The notes under the pieces: model-generated
Seen by the model: only the letters and a program-made list of their open reading frames with translations
Databases searched by the model: none
Told to the model about the DNA's origin: nothing
Translations under genes and position numbers: made by a program
Part shown: in pieces, positions 26,799 through 35,744 of the stretch
Layout of the letters: every line of letters starts with the position of its first letter
How positions within the stretch are numbered: position 1 is the first letter of the stretch
Origin: Mycobacterium marseillense
Lineage (GTDB): Bacteria; Actinomycetota; Actinomycetes; Mycobacteriales; Mycobacteriaceae
Reading direction: 5' to 3'
NCBI RefSeq assembly: GCF_010731675.1
Contig: NZ_AP022584.1
Span: 2,852,001 to 2,916,000 of the forward strand
Length of the DNA stretch: 64,000 bases

Positions 26799-29105
26799 AT
26801 GCTCACCACTGATTGTTACCGCGCTACCGGCGTCAAGCTGACCGTTGCATCGGCGACTTCGCGACGTATCCGCGTGCAAGTACCCGGGTTTCGCTTCCAC
26901 GACGCACGAGTCATCGCGATCGAGGACACGGTCGGGATGATGGCCGGTGTCGAAGCCGTGCAGATTCATCCGCGCACGGCCTCGGTGGTGATTTGGCATG
27001 CACCCGAGTTCTGCGACACCGCGGCCATCCTGTCGGCAATCGCCGAGGCCGAGCACATCCCAGCGATGTCAGTGCCCGTGCGTACCCCGCGCTCGGCGGA
27101 TGGCCGCAGGGCTGGTCTGGCGCAAAGAACCATCGGCTGGAGCACGCGAGTGGGGTCGGGTTCGTGCGCTGGGAAGCGAGGTCGTCTTAAGCGACCGGTG
27201 AGCGACGGCTGCTGCGACCACGACGACAACGAGGACGCACCGGAGCAGCTATGGCGGGTGGCCAAGCTGCGACGTGCCGCATTGTCCGGTGCGCTGCTAG
27301 CGGGCTCGATGATCACTGCCTGGGTCACCCCACTTGGGCCGGTCGCATTGGGCATGAACGTCCTGGCATTGGCCGTGGGGGCATCGACGTTCGTTCCGTT
27401 CAGCGTCAACCAGATGTCGCACGGTCGTATCGGTGTCGGCACGTTGATGACCATCGCTGCGGCCGGCGCCGTCGGACTCGGCCAGGTCGGCGAGGCCGCC
27501 ACCCTGGCGTTTTTGTTCTCCGTCAGTGAGGGCCTGGAGGAATACGCGGTGTCGCGTACGCGGCGCGGCCTGCGCGCGTTGCTGTCGCTGGTGCCGGATG
27601 AGGCCACCGTGCTGCGCGGAGAAGATACCGAAACCGTGGTCGCCGCAGCCGACCTCCGCATTGGGGATCGGATGATCGTCAAGGCGGGCGAACGTCTGGC
27701 CACTGACGGCATCATCCGTGACGGGCGCACGGCGTTGGACGTCTCCGCGATCACCGGTGAGTCGGTACGGGCGGAGGCCGGGCCTGGTGACGAGGTGTTA
27801 GCCGGGTCGATCAACGGTTCCGGAGTGCTGGTGGTGGAGGTCACCGCGACCGCGGAGGACAACTCGCTGGCCCGCATTGTGCACATCGTGGAAGCCGAAC
27901 AGGCACGCAAAAGCACTGCCCAGCGATTGGCCGACCGCATCGCGCGGCCGATGGTGCCGGGCATCATGATCGCCGGCGCCGTGATCGCCGGGGCGGGCAG
28001 CGTTTTCGGTAATTCGTTGGTCTGGATGGAGCGTGCTTTGGTGGTGTTGGTAGCGGCCTCCCCGTGCGCACTTGCCATCGCCGTCCCGGTGTCGGTCGTA
28101 GCGGCCATCGGCGCGGCCGCCAAGGTCGGCGTACTCATCAAGGGTGGTGCCGCCCTGGAAAGCCTTGGCACCGTTGGCATAATCGCCTTGGACAAGACCG
28201 GAACGCTTACAGCAAACCGGCCAGCGGTTATCGACGTCGCCACCACCAACGGCGCCAACCGCGCAGAGGTTCTGACGGTGGCGGCCGCTCTGGAGGCCCG
28301 CAGTGAACATCCTCTGGCCGCAGCCGTTCTCGCTGCGGCCGCATTGCCGATCACTGCCGCCAGGGACGTGCAAGCCATACCTGGCACGGGGTTGACTGGC
28401 CGGCTCGACGGCCACGACGTCCGATTGGGGCGACCCGGTTGGCTCGACCCGGCCGACCTCACCGATTATGTGGCCCGCATGCAACAAGGCGGCGCCACAA
28501 CGATTCTCGTTGAACGTGACGAGAAATTGCTCGGTGCCATCGCCGTGCGCGACGAACTGCGCCCAGAAGCCGCCGAGGTCGTCGCCGAGCTGCGCGCCCG
28601 TAACTATCAGGTGGCGATGCTCACGGGGGACAATCAGGCCACCGCTACCGCGCTGGCCGCACAAGCCGGAATTGCCGACGTATATGCCGAACTGCGCCCT
28701 GAGGACAAAGCACGCCTCGTTGCAGAGCTACGTGCGCAGCGGCCCACCGCGATGGGGGGCGACGGCGTCAATGACGCTCCGGCTCTGGCCGCCGCCGACG
28801 TGGGAATCGCAATGGGCGTCATGGGAACCGACGTGGCCATCGAAACCGCCGACGTCGCCCTGATGGGCCAAGACCTACACCACTTGCCCCAAGCGCTGGA
28901 TCATGCCCGTCGCTCCCGCCGGATCATGCTGCAAAACGTCGGGCTGTCCCTGGCGATCATCACCGTGCTGGTGCCGCTGTCGCTGTTCGGGACCCTGGGG
29001 CTGGCCACCGTCGTATTTGTGCACGAACTCACCGAAGTCGTCGTCATCGCCAACGGCGTGCGCGCCGGACGCATCAAGCGCCTGGCCGGATCGGGTGCCC
29101 CGTAG
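26799..29105 (+). CDS. ctpG: Metal-transporting P1B-type ATPase CtpG
   Basis: 768-residue heavy-metal efflux ATPase, an orthologue of CtpG (about 771). An N-terminal degenerate metal-binding domain and a Cys/Asp patch (SDGCCDHDDNEDAPEQ) precede the membrane segments. The translocation motif is SPC at 421-423, where I recall APC in M. tuberculosis CtpG. The phosphorylated Asp is D465 in DKTGTLTANRP. ITGES (actuator), SEHPLAAAVLA (nucleotide) and GDGVNDAPAL (hinge) are present. Cadmium, lead or zinc export across the inner membrane is expected, controlled by CmtR. Confidence 0.92.
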   Translation: MLTTDCYRATGVKLTVASATSRRIRVQVPGFRFHDARVIAIEDTVGMMAGVEAVQIHPRTASVVIWHAPEFCDTAAILSAIAEAEHIPAMSVPVRTPRSADGRRAGLAQRTIGWSTRVGSGSCAGKRGRLKRPVSDGCCDHDDNEDAPEQLWRVAKLRRAALSGALLAGSMITAWVTPLGPVALGMNVLALAVGASTFVPFSVNQMSHGRIGVGTLMTIAAAGAVGLGQVGEAATLAFLFSVSEGLEEYAVSRTRRGLRALLSLVPDEATVLRGEDTETVVAAADLRIGDRMIVKAGERLATDGIIRDGRTALDVSAITGESVRAEAGPGDEVLAGSINGSGVLVVEVTATAEDNSLARIVHIVEAEQARKSTAQRLADRIARPMVPGIMIAGAVIAGAGSVFGNSLVWMERALVVLVAASPCALAIAVPVSVVAAIGAAAKVGVLIKGGAALESLGTVGIIALDKTGTLTANRPAVIDVATTNGANRAEVLTVAAALEARSEHPLAAAVLAAAALPITAARDVQAIPGTGLTGRLDGHDVRLGRPGWLDPADLTDYVARMQQGGATTILVERDEKLLGAIAVRDELRPEAAEVVAELRARNYQVAMLTGDNQATATALAAQAGIADVYAELRPEDKARLVAELRAQRPTAMGGDGVNDAPALAAADVGIAMGVMGTDVAIETADVALMGQDLHHLPQALDHARRSRRIMLQNVGLSLAIITVLVPLSLFGTLGLATVVFVHELTEVVVIANGVRAGRIKRLAGSGAP

Positions 29106-29181
29106 CTTCGGCGCACCGAGCACCCTTCATCCGTACCGAGTTTATGTCTTTGGTATGAGGTCCGGCCTCCAGTATTGATAA

Positions 29182-29196
29182 CGACAATCATTTTCA
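29182..29196. promoter_or_regulatory. Zur-like box upstream of the PPE gene
   Basis: CGACAATCATTTTCA matches the actinobacterial Zur consensus TGAAAAT-N-ATTTTCA at 12 of 14 defined positions, with a 5/7 inverted repeat around a single central base. It lies about 110 bp before the PPE start and 76 bp after ctpG. Zinc-dependent repression by Zur is an inference from this match and from the metal-rich context. Confidence 0.5.
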
Positions 29197-29247
29197 ATTG
29201 ACTGTCTCGGTGATTCTGCACGCTCGCCCAGCCCAGGAGTTGCCGTG

Positions 29248-29310
29248 ATGACATTGCCCGCCGCAATAGCCCCGCCAATGGCCCACCGCAGCCGAGGCGT
29301 CCGACGATGA
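29248..29310 (+). CDS. Possible 20-codon leader ORF overlapping the PPE start
   Basis: An ATG at 29248 (with GTG just before it) has an AGGAG site 8 nt upstream and encodes 20 residues beginning [15 protein letters not shown]. Its TGA (29308-29310) overlaps the PPE ATG as ATGA. This is typical of translational coupling or of a leader peptide. It may instead be a fossil of an upstream gene. Confidence 0.35.
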   Translation: MTLPAAIAPPMAHRSRGVRR

Positions 29311-30884
29311 CCGCGCCGGTGTGGATGGCGTCCCCACCCGAGGTGCACTCGGCGCTGCTCAGCAGCGGCCCGGGGCCTGCGTCGCTGTTCGCCGCGGCGG
29401 CGGCGTGGAGCGCGATGGGTGCCGAATACGCCTCGGCCGCAGAAGAACTCAGCGCGCTGCTGACGGCGACACAGGCCGGTGCGTGGCAGGGGCCCAGCGC
29501 CGAATCCTACGTCGCCGCGCATGCCCCCTATCTGGCGTGGCTGACGCAGGCGGGCGCGCACAGCACCGCGGCGGCCGCGCAGCACGAGACGGCGGGCACC
29601 GCTTACACCGCGGCGTTGGCGGCGATGCCGACCCTGCCCGAGCTGACCACCAACCACGTCGTCCACGGCGCCCTGGTGGCGACGAATTTCTTTGGGATCA
29701 ACACCATTCCGATCGCGGTCAACGAGGCCGACTACGCGCGGATGTGGGTCCAGGCCGCCACCACGATGGCGACCTATGAGGCCGTCTCCACCGCGACGGT
29801 GGCGGCCGTACCGCCGACCGACCCGGCGCCGCCCATTGTGAAGTCCGAGGCCATCGCGCACGACGACCACGAGGAGGACGACGACCACCACGACCACGAG
29901 CACGGGTTCGACAGCCCGCTGAACCAGTTCGTCGCCCAGATCCTGCGGCTGTTCGGCATCGACTGGGATCCGGTCGAGGGCACCCTCAACGGCCTGCCCT
30001 ACGAGGCCTACACCAATCCCGGGGACGTGATGTGGTGGGTGGTCCGGGCCCTCGAATTGTTTTCGGATTTCCAGCAGTTCGGGGCGCTGTTGCAGGAAAA
30101 CCCGGCGGCGGCTTTCGAGTTCATCACCAACCTCGTGCTGCTCGACTGGCCGACGCACCTGGCCCAGCTCGCCAGTTGGCTCCCGACGCAGCCCCAGTTG
30201 CTGTTGCTGCCGATGCTCGTCGCCGCGGCCCCCTTCGGGGCGCTGGCCGGCTTCGCGGGCCTGGCCGCGCCGGCACCCCCGGCCGCGCCCGCCGCGGTGC
30301 CGGTGGCCCCGCCCGCCCTCGCACCGCCCGGCCTGCCGGCGGCGCCCGGCATGAGCCCCGTCGCTGCGCCCGCCGCGGCGGTCGCGCCGGCACCGGCGCC
30401 CGCGCCCGCGCCCGCGGCCGGCACGGTGGCCAGCCCGGCACCGCCCGCGCCGCCGGCCTCCGGCACAGTCCCCTTCGTGCCCCCGTACGCCCTCGCGCCG
30501 CCCGGCATCGGGTTCGGTTCGGGAATGAGCGCACGCGCCCCCGCCGGTGCGAAAAGACAGGCGCCCGAACCTGATTCGGCCGCGGCCACCACCGCGGCGG
30601 CCGCGCGGGTGGCCGGGCGGGCCCGGCGGCGCCGGCGGGGCCGCCGACGCGGCCACGGCGACGAGTTCATGGACATGAACGTCGACGTCGATCCGGACTG
30701 GAACGACCCGGCGACGACGGCGTCGCACGGCGGCGCCGGAAACCTGGGCTTCGCCGGCACGGCGAGCAAGAAACCCGTCGCAGCGACGGGCCTGGCCACC
30801 CTGGCCGGCGACGACTTCGGCGACGCCCCCCGCATGCCGATGATCCCGGGCACCTGGCCCCCGGAGCACGGCAGCGGGCGTTGA
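29307..30884 (+). CDS. PPE-PPW family protein with a His/Asp/Glu-rich segment
   Basis: 525 residues. The PPE domain (about 1-175) starts [14 protein letters not shown] and contains the WxG-like WQGPSAESY. It belongs to the PPW subfamily by GFAGT at 481-485 and PMIPGTW at 511-517. Unusual is the stretch at 185-199, [15 protein letters not shown], in which every residue is His, Asp or Glu, and which should bind divalent metal. A long Ala/Pro-rich linker and an Arg-rich patch follow. Export to the cell envelope by an ESX system is expected, with no PE partner gene adjacent. A Zur-like box lies upstream and ctpG precedes it, so a role in metal capture is plausible. Confidence 0.88.
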   Translation: MTAPVWMASPPEVHSALLSSGPGPASLFAAAAAWSAMGAEYASAAEELSALLTATQAGAWQGPSAESYVAAHAPYLAWLTQAGAHSTAAAAQHETAGTAYTAALAAMPTLPELTTNHVVHGALVATNFFGINTIPIAVNEADYARMWVQAATTMATYEAVSTATVAAVPPTDPAPPIVKSEAIAHDDHEEDDDHHDHEHGFDSPLNQFVAQILRLFGIDWDPVEGTLNGLPYEAYTNPGDVMWWVVRALELFSDFQQFGALLQENPAAAFEFITNLVLLDWPTHLAQLASWLPTQPQLLLLPMLVAAAPFGALAGFAGLAAPAPPAAPAAVPVAPPALAPPGLPAAPGMSPVAAPAAAVAPAPAPAPAPAAGTVASPAPPAPPASGTVPFVPPYALAPPGIGFGSGMSARAPAGAKRQAPEPDSAAATTAAAARVAGRARRRRRGRRRGHGDEFMDMNVDVDPDWNDPATTASHGGAGNLGFAGTASKKPVAATGLATLAGDDFGDAPRMPMIPGTWPPEHGSGR

Positions 30885-30890
30885 GGCCGC

Positions 30891-30911
30891 CCGCGGCGAA
30901 ATAAGCCGCGG
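30891..30911 (+). terminator. Stem-loop after the PPE gene
   Basis: CCGCGGC (30891-30897) and GCCGCGG (30905-30911) pair perfectly around a 7-base loop, beginning 6 bp after the PPE stop. No U-tract follows, as is common in mycobacterial terminators. Confidence 0.5.
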
Positions 30912-31099
30912 CACAGCGTAATAGGCGTTGACCGGCGGCCCACCGCACCCGCCGGCACTGCAGCTGCCTCCGTCCTCGGGACCCCCGCGGGTCGACCCGG
31001 CCGCGGCCACAGACGCCGAAACGCTGGCGGCACACATGGCGACATGGTGGAGTGGGTATCGGTCAACCAGCCCCCGAGACCAGAAAGCGAGGACCGCCG

Positions 31100-31849
31100 G
31101 TGAGCTCAGAGCTGGGTCTGCCAGAAAAGGTGCGCGCCTGCCTGTTCGACCTCGACGGCGTGCTCACCGACACCGCCAGTGTGCACACCAAGGCCTGGAA
31201 GGCCATGTTCGACGCCTACCTGTCCGACCGGGCCAAGCGCACCGGCGATGAATTCGTCCCGTTCGACGCGGCCGCGGATTACCGCAAATACGTGGACGGC
31301 AAGAAGCGCGAGGACGGGGTCCGGTCGTTTCTGGACAGCCGCGGCATCGAGCTGCCCGACGGCAGCCCCGACGACCCCGACGACGCCGAGACCATCTACG
31401 GCCTGGGCAACCGCAAGAACGACATGTTCCAGAAGGTCCTCAAGCAGGACGGCGTCAAGGTGTTCGACGGGTCGCGGCGCTATCTGGAGGCGGCGTCGGC
31501 CGCGGGCCTCGGCATCGCGGTGGTGTCGTCGAGCGCCAACACCCGCGACGTCCTCGAGGTCACCGGCCTGGACCGGTTCGTGCAGCAGCGGGTGGACGGC
31601 ATCACCCTGCGCCAGGAGCACATCGCCGGCAAGCCGGCGCCCGACTCCTACCTGCGCGGGGCGCAACTGCTCGACGTCCCCGCCGGGGCGGCGGCCGTGT
31701 TCGAAGACGCCTTGTCCGGGGTGGCCGCCGGCCGAGCCGGTAACTTCGGTTTCGTGATAGGTGTCGACAGAGTGGGCCAAGCCGAAGACTTACGCCGCAA
31801 CGGCGCGGACGTGGTGGTCAGCGACCTCGCCGAGTTGCTGAAGTCATGA
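31100..31849 (+). CDS. Beta-phosphoglucomutase-like HAD hydrolase (Rv3400-like)
   Basis: 249 residues. HAD motif I is [11 protein letters not shown] with its two Asp, motif [14 protein letters not shown], motif [12 protein letters not shown] and motif [16 protein letters not shown]: a beta-phosphoglucomutase layout with a helical cap. It would isomerise beta-glucose-1-phosphate to glucose-6-phosphate. The GTG at 31100, with GAGGA upstream, is chosen over an earlier in-frame ATG since residues from here match Rv3400. ATGA overlap with the GH65 gene couples supply and use of the intermediate. Confidence 0.85.
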   Translation: MSSELGLPEKVRACLFDLDGVLTDTASVHTKAWKAMFDAYLSDRAKRTGDEFVPFDAAADYRKYVDGKKREDGVRSFLDSRGIELPDGSPDDPDDAETIYGLGNRKNDMFQKVLKQDGVKVFDGSRRYLEAASAAGLGIAVVSSSANTRDVLEVTGLDRFVQQRVDGITLRQEHIAGKPAPDSYLRGAQLLDVPAGAAAVFEDALSGVAAGRAGNFGFVIGVDRVGQAEDLRRNGADVVVSDLAELLKS

Positions 31850-34212
31850 TCACCGACGAATCGTTTCCCGTTGACCCATGGCACGTTCGCGAAACCCAGC
31901 TCGACCTCAACCTGCTGGCCCAGTCGGAATCCCTGTTCACCCTGTCCAATGGGCACATCGGGCTGCGCGGCAACCTCGATGAGGGCGAGCCCTACGGCCT
32001 GCCGGGCACCTACCTGAACTCCTTCTACGAGATCCGGCCGCTGCCCTACGCCGAAGCCGGCTACGGCTACCCGGAAGCCGGCCAGACCCTGGTCGACGTC
32101 ACCAACGGCAAGATCATCCGGCTGCTGGTCGAGGACGAGCCCTTCGACGTGCGCTACGGCGAACTGATCTCCCACGAGCGCGATCTCGACCTGCGCGCCG
32201 GAACGCTGAAGCGAACCGCGCACTGGCGCTCGCCGGCGGGCAAAGAGGTCAAGGTGGTCTCCACCCGGCTCGTCTCGCTGCCCCACCGCGGCCTGGCCGC
32301 CATCGAGTACGTCGTGGAGGCGGTCGGCGAGTTCGTGCGCGTCACGGTGCAATCCGAACTGGTCACCAACGAGGACCAGCCGCAGACCTCCGGCGACCCG
32401 CGCGTGTCGGCCATCCTGGAGAACCCCCTCGAAGAGGTCGCCCACGAAAACACCGACACCGGAGCGGTTCTCATGCACCGCACCCGCAGCAGCGCGCTGA
32501 TGATGGCCGCCGGCATGGATCACGAGGTCGAGGTTCCCGGGCGCGTCGAGGTCAGCACCGATGCGCGCGCCGATCTGGCCCGCACCACCGTGATCTGCGG
32601 GCTGCGCGAGGGCCAGAAGCTGCGCATCGTCAAATACATGGCCTACGGCTGGTCGAGCATGCGCTCGCGCCCGGCGCTGCGCGACCAGGTCGCCGCCGCG
32701 CTGCACGGCGGCCGCTACAGCGGGTGGCAGGGGCTGCTGGAATCGCAACGGAAGTATCTGGACAACTTCTGGGACTGCGCGGACGTCGAGGTCGAGGGCG
32801 ACCCCGAATCCCAGCAGGCCGTGCGCTTCGGGCTCTTTCACCTGTTGCAGGCCAGCGCCCGCGCCGAACGCCGCGCCATCGCCGCCAAAGGGCTCACCGG
32901 AACCGGCTATGACGGGCACGCCTTCTGGGACACCGAGGGCTACGTGCTGCCGGTGCTGACCTACACCGCGCCGCACACGGTGGCCGATGCGCTGCGGTGG
33001 CGGGCGTCCACCCTGGATCTGGCCAAGGAGCGCGCGGCCGAACTGGGCCTGGAGGGCGCCGCCTTCCCGTGGCGGACCATCCGGGGTCAGGAGTGCTCGG
33101 CGTACTGGCCGGCCGGCACGGCGGCCTGGCACATCAACGCCGACATCGCGATGGCCTTCGAGCGCTACCGCGTCGTCACCGGCGACAACGACCTGGAGGC
33201 CGATTGCGGCCTGCACGTGCTGGTTGAGACCGCCCGGCTGTGGCTCTCGCTCGGCCATCACGACCGGCACGGCGTCTGGCACCTCGACGGCGTCACCGGC
33301 CCCGACGAGTACACCGCGGTCGTCCGCGACAACGCCTTCACCAACCTGATGGCCGCGCACAACCTGCACACGGCCGCCGACGCCTGCAACCGCCATCCCG
33401 ACGCGGCCAAGGCGCTGGGGGTCACCACCGAGGAGGCGGCCGCGTGGCGCGACGCCGCCGACGCCGCCCACATCCCCTACGACGAGGGCCTGGGCGTCCA
33501 TCAGCAGTGCGAGGGGTTCACCACCTACGCCGAATGGGACTTCGAGAAGAACACCACCTACCCACTGCTGCTGCACGAGGCCTACGTGCGGCTCTACCCC
33601 GCGCAGGTGATCAAGCAGGCCGACCTCGTGCTGGCGATGCACTGGCAGAGCCACGCTTTCACGCCCGAACAGAAGGCCCACAACGTCGACTACTACGAGC
33701 CGCGCATGGTGCGCGACTCGTCGTTGTCGGCCTGCACCCAGGCGGTGATGTGCGCCGAGGTCGGGCATCTGGAGCTGGCGCACGACTACGCCTACGAGGC
33801 CGCGCTGATCGACCTGCGCGATCTGCACCACAACACCCGCGACGGTCTGCACATGGCCTCACTCGCCGGCGCCTGGACCGCGCTGGTGTCCGGGTTCGGT
33901 GGCCTGCGCGACGACGAGGGCGTGCTATCGCTGGATCCTGCGCTGCCCGACGGGATTTCGCGGTTGCGGTTCCGGCTGCGGTGGCGCGACTTCCGGGTCA
34001 CCATCGACGCCAACCACGTCGACGTCACGTACACCCTGCGCGACGGGCCCGGCGGCGAGCTGACCATCCGGCACGCCGGCGAGGACCTCGAGCTGAGCAC
34101 CGAATCCCCGACGACGGTCGCCGTGCGTCCCCGCAAGCCGCTCCTGCCCCCGCCGAGCCAGCCGCTGGGCCGTGCGCCCATGCACCGGCGGGTCCTGTCG
34201 CGGCCTCACTGA
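31846..34212 (+). CDS. GH65 glycoside phosphorylase (Rv3401-like)
   Basis: 788 residues with the N-terminal beta-sandwich, helical linker, alpha/alpha6 barrel and C-terminal beta sheet of GH65. The general-acid Glu is E488 in [11 protein letters not shown]. Family members phosphorolyse trehalose, maltose or kojibiose to beta-glucose-1-phosphate and glucose. It is translationally coupled to the beta-phosphoglucomutase-like gene, which supports this direction of flux. The disaccharide is not decided by sequence; trehalose is attractive because mycobacteria are rich in it. Its stop overlaps the convergent tetR by 7 bp. Confidence 0.9.
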   Translation: MITDESFPVDPWHVRETQLDLNLLAQSESLFTLSNGHIGLRGNLDEGEPYGLPGTYLNSFYEIRPLPYAEAGYGYPEAGQTLVDVTNGKIIRLLVEDEPFDVRYGELISHERDLDLRAGTLKRTAHWRSPAGKEVKVVSTRLVSLPHRGLAAIEYVVEAVGEFVRVTVQSELVTNEDQPQTSGDPRVSAILENPLEEVAHENTDTGAVLMHRTRSSALMMAAGMDHEVEVPGRVEVSTDARADLARTTVICGLREGQKLRIVKYMAYGWSSMRSRPALRDQVAAALHGGRYSGWQGLLESQRKYLDNFWDCADVEVEGDPESQQAVRFGLFHLLQASARAERRAIAAKGLTGTGYDGHAFWDTEGYVLPVLTYTAPHTVADALRWRASTLDLAKERAAELGLEGAAFPWRTIRGQECSAYWPAGTAAWHINADIAMAFERYRVVTGDNDLEADCGLHVLVETARLWLSLGHHDRHGVWHLDGVTGPDEYTAVVRDNAFTNLMAAHNLHTAADACNRHPDAAKALGVTTEEAAAWRDAADAAHIPYDEGLGVHQQCEGFTTYAEWDFEKNTTYPLLLHEAYVRLYPAQVIKQADLVLAMHWQSHAFTPEQKAHNVDYYEPRMVRDSSLSACTQAVMCAEVGHLELAHDYAYEAALIDLRDLHHNTRDGLHMASLAGAWTALVSGFGGLRDDEGVLSLDPALPDGISRLRFRLRWRDFRVTIDANHVDVTYTLRDGPGGELTIRHAGEDLELSTESPTTVAVRPRKPLLPPPSQPLGRAPMHRRVLSRPH

Positions 34213-34781
34213 GGGTCGGCGGGCCCGAGAATCCGCTCGACTTCGGCGCCCACCGCGGCGCGTAGTTCGGCGTCGGTCAGCTCTTCGATCCCGGTCGCCG
34301 AGCGCAGGACGGGCGCGAACAACCGCCAACCGAACTGCAGGGCAAGGGCATTGGCGACCGCCAGTCGCGCGTTGACCTCGTCGTCGTAGAGGGGCCGCAC
34401 CCCGTCGAGCAGGGTCGCGATGTTGGGGAAGCGCTTCTGCAGCTGCCCCGCCGGATACCCGTCGAGCACGGTGCGCGCCATCACCCGCATCTGGCGGTCC
34501 AGGGACCGCTGCACCACCTCCGCGGGCGTGTCGGTCTCGAGCAGGGTGCTCAGGTTGGCCCCCAGGTGGTCGAGCACGGCGCCGACGAGTTGTTCCTTGG
34601 TGCCGAAATGCCGGAACACCAGCCCGTGGTTGACGCCTGCCCGCGCGGCGATGTCGCGGATGGACGTCGCCGCCGGGCCGCGCTCGGCGAACAGATCGGT
34701 GGCGGCCTCGAGGATCGCCGCGGCCACTTCCGCGCGCCCGGTCGGCCCTTTCCCGCGGCCCCTTGCGGAAGTTGTAGTCAT
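34206..34781 (-). CDS. TetR repressor (Rv3405c-like)
   Basis: 191 residues with a clear TetR N-terminus (ILEAATDLFAERGPAATSIRDIA, then GVNHGLVFRHFGTKEQLV). M. tuberculosis Rv3405c in the same place represses the adjacent dioxygenase gene. Two identical palindromes lie in the divergent gap, one of them over this gene's own start codon, so it represses both itself and the tauD-like gene. The ligand is unknown. Confidence 0.9.
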   Translation of the reverse strand: MTTTSARGRGKGPTGRAEVAAAILEAATDLFAERGPAATSIRDIAARAGVNHGLVFRHFGTKEQLVGAVLDHLGANLSTLLETDTPAEVVQRSLDRQMRVMARTVLDGYPAGQLQKRFPNIATLLDGVRPLYDDEVNARLAVANALALQFGWRLFAPVLRSATGIEELTDAELRAAVGAEVERILGPADPQ

Positions 34782-34790
34782 CTGACTACA
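34773..34790. promoter_or_regulatory. TetR operator 1 (overlaps tetR start)
   Basis: Perfect inverted repeat TGTAGTCA-TC-TGACTACA. It covers the start codon of the minus-strand tetR gene. The same arms recur 26 bp away. Confidence 0.85.
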
Positions 34791-34798
34791 CTACCAAA

Positions 34799-34816
34799 TG
34801 TAGTCAGTTGACTACA
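34799..34816. promoter_or_regulatory. TetR operator 2 (before the tauD-like gene)
   Basis: Perfect inverted repeat TGTAGTCA-GT-TGACTACA, with arms identical to operator 1. It ends 25 bp before the dioxygenase start, over its likely transcription start. Confidence 0.85.
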
Positions 34817-34841
34817 CCCGTTTTGACTCAAGGAAGACGAC

Positions 34842-35744
34842 ATGACAGGTCAGATAACCGTCACCAAGCTGGGAAGCCGGATCGGCGCCCGCGTCGACGG
34901 CGTGAGCCTCGGCGGCCACCTGGACGACGCCGCGGTCGAGACGATCCGCCAGGCGCTGTTGACGCACAAAGTCATCTTCTTTCGCCACCAGCACCAACTC
35001 GACGACGCACAGCAGCTCGACTTCGCCCGCCTGCTGGGCACCCCCATCGGGCACCCGGCCGCGTCCGCCCTGGCCGCCAAGCACATGCCGGTGATCACGC
35101 CGATCGACTCCGAGTACGGCAAGGCGACCCGCTGGCACACCGACGTGACGTTCGCCGCCAATTATCCGGCGGCCTCGATCCTGCGTGCGGTCAACCTGCC
35201 CAGCTACGGCGGCTCGACGCTGTGGGCCTCCACCGTGGCGGCCTACCAGGATCTGCCCGAACCGCTGAAGCACCTGGTGGAAAACCTCTGGGCGCTGCAC
35301 ACCAACCGCTATGACTACGTGTCCACCGAGGCCGTCATGTCGATGAGCGACACGCAGCGGGCGTTTCGGCAGGCCTTCGAGAAGCCGGACTTCCGCACCG
35401 AGCATCCCGTGGTGCGGGTGCACCCGGAGACCGGCGAACGCGCGCTGCTGGCCGGCGATTTCGTGCGCGGCTTCGTGGGCCTGGACAGCCACGAGTCGAG
35501 CGTGCTGCTGGAGCTGCTGCAACGGCGAATCACCATGCCGGAGAACACCATTCGCTGGAGCTGGGCGCCGGGCGACGTCGCCATGTGGGACAACCGCGCG
35601 ACCCAGCACCGGGCGATCGACGACTACGACGACCAGCCCCGGCTCATGCACCGCATCACGCTGATGGGCGACGTGCCGGTCAACGTGCGCGGCGAGCGCA
35701 GCCGGGTGGTCAGCGGCACCCCGCTCGAGGTGCTGGCCAGTTAA
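34842..35744 (+). CDS. Fe(II)/2-oxoglutarate-dependent alkylsulfatase, TauD family (Rv3406-like)
   Basis: 300 residues. Iron ligands are H99 and D101 (WHTDVTF) and the distal His in [10 protein letters not shown]; the 2-oxoglutarate-binding Arg follows in RLMHR. Rv3406 cleaves alkyl sulfates oxidatively to aldehyde and sulfate for sulfur scavenging, and is also known to inactivate some DprE1 inhibitors. AAGGAAG precedes the ATG. Controlled by the adjacent TetR through twin palindromes. It overlaps the stop of choD by 4 bp. Confidence 0.92.
   Translation: MTGQITVTKLGSRIGARVDGVSLGGHLDDAAVETIRQALLTHKVIFFRHQHQLDDAQQLDFARLLGTPIGHPAASALAAKHMPVITPIDSEYGKATRWHTDVTFAANYPAASILRAVNLPSYGGSTLWASTVAAYQDLPEPLKHLVENLWALHTNRYDYVSTEAVMSMSDTQRAFRQAFEKPDFRTEHPVVRVHPETGERALLAGDFVRGFVGLDSHESSVLLELLQRRITMPENTIRWSWAPGDVAMWDNRATQHRAIDDYDDQPRLMHRITLMGDVPVNVRGERSRVVSGTPLEVLAS

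Noticed and set aside
31648..33852. 734-codon minus-strand frame over the GH65 gene
   Set aside because: Antisense shadow of a gene with clear GH65 catalytic motif; its composition is unlike a real protein.
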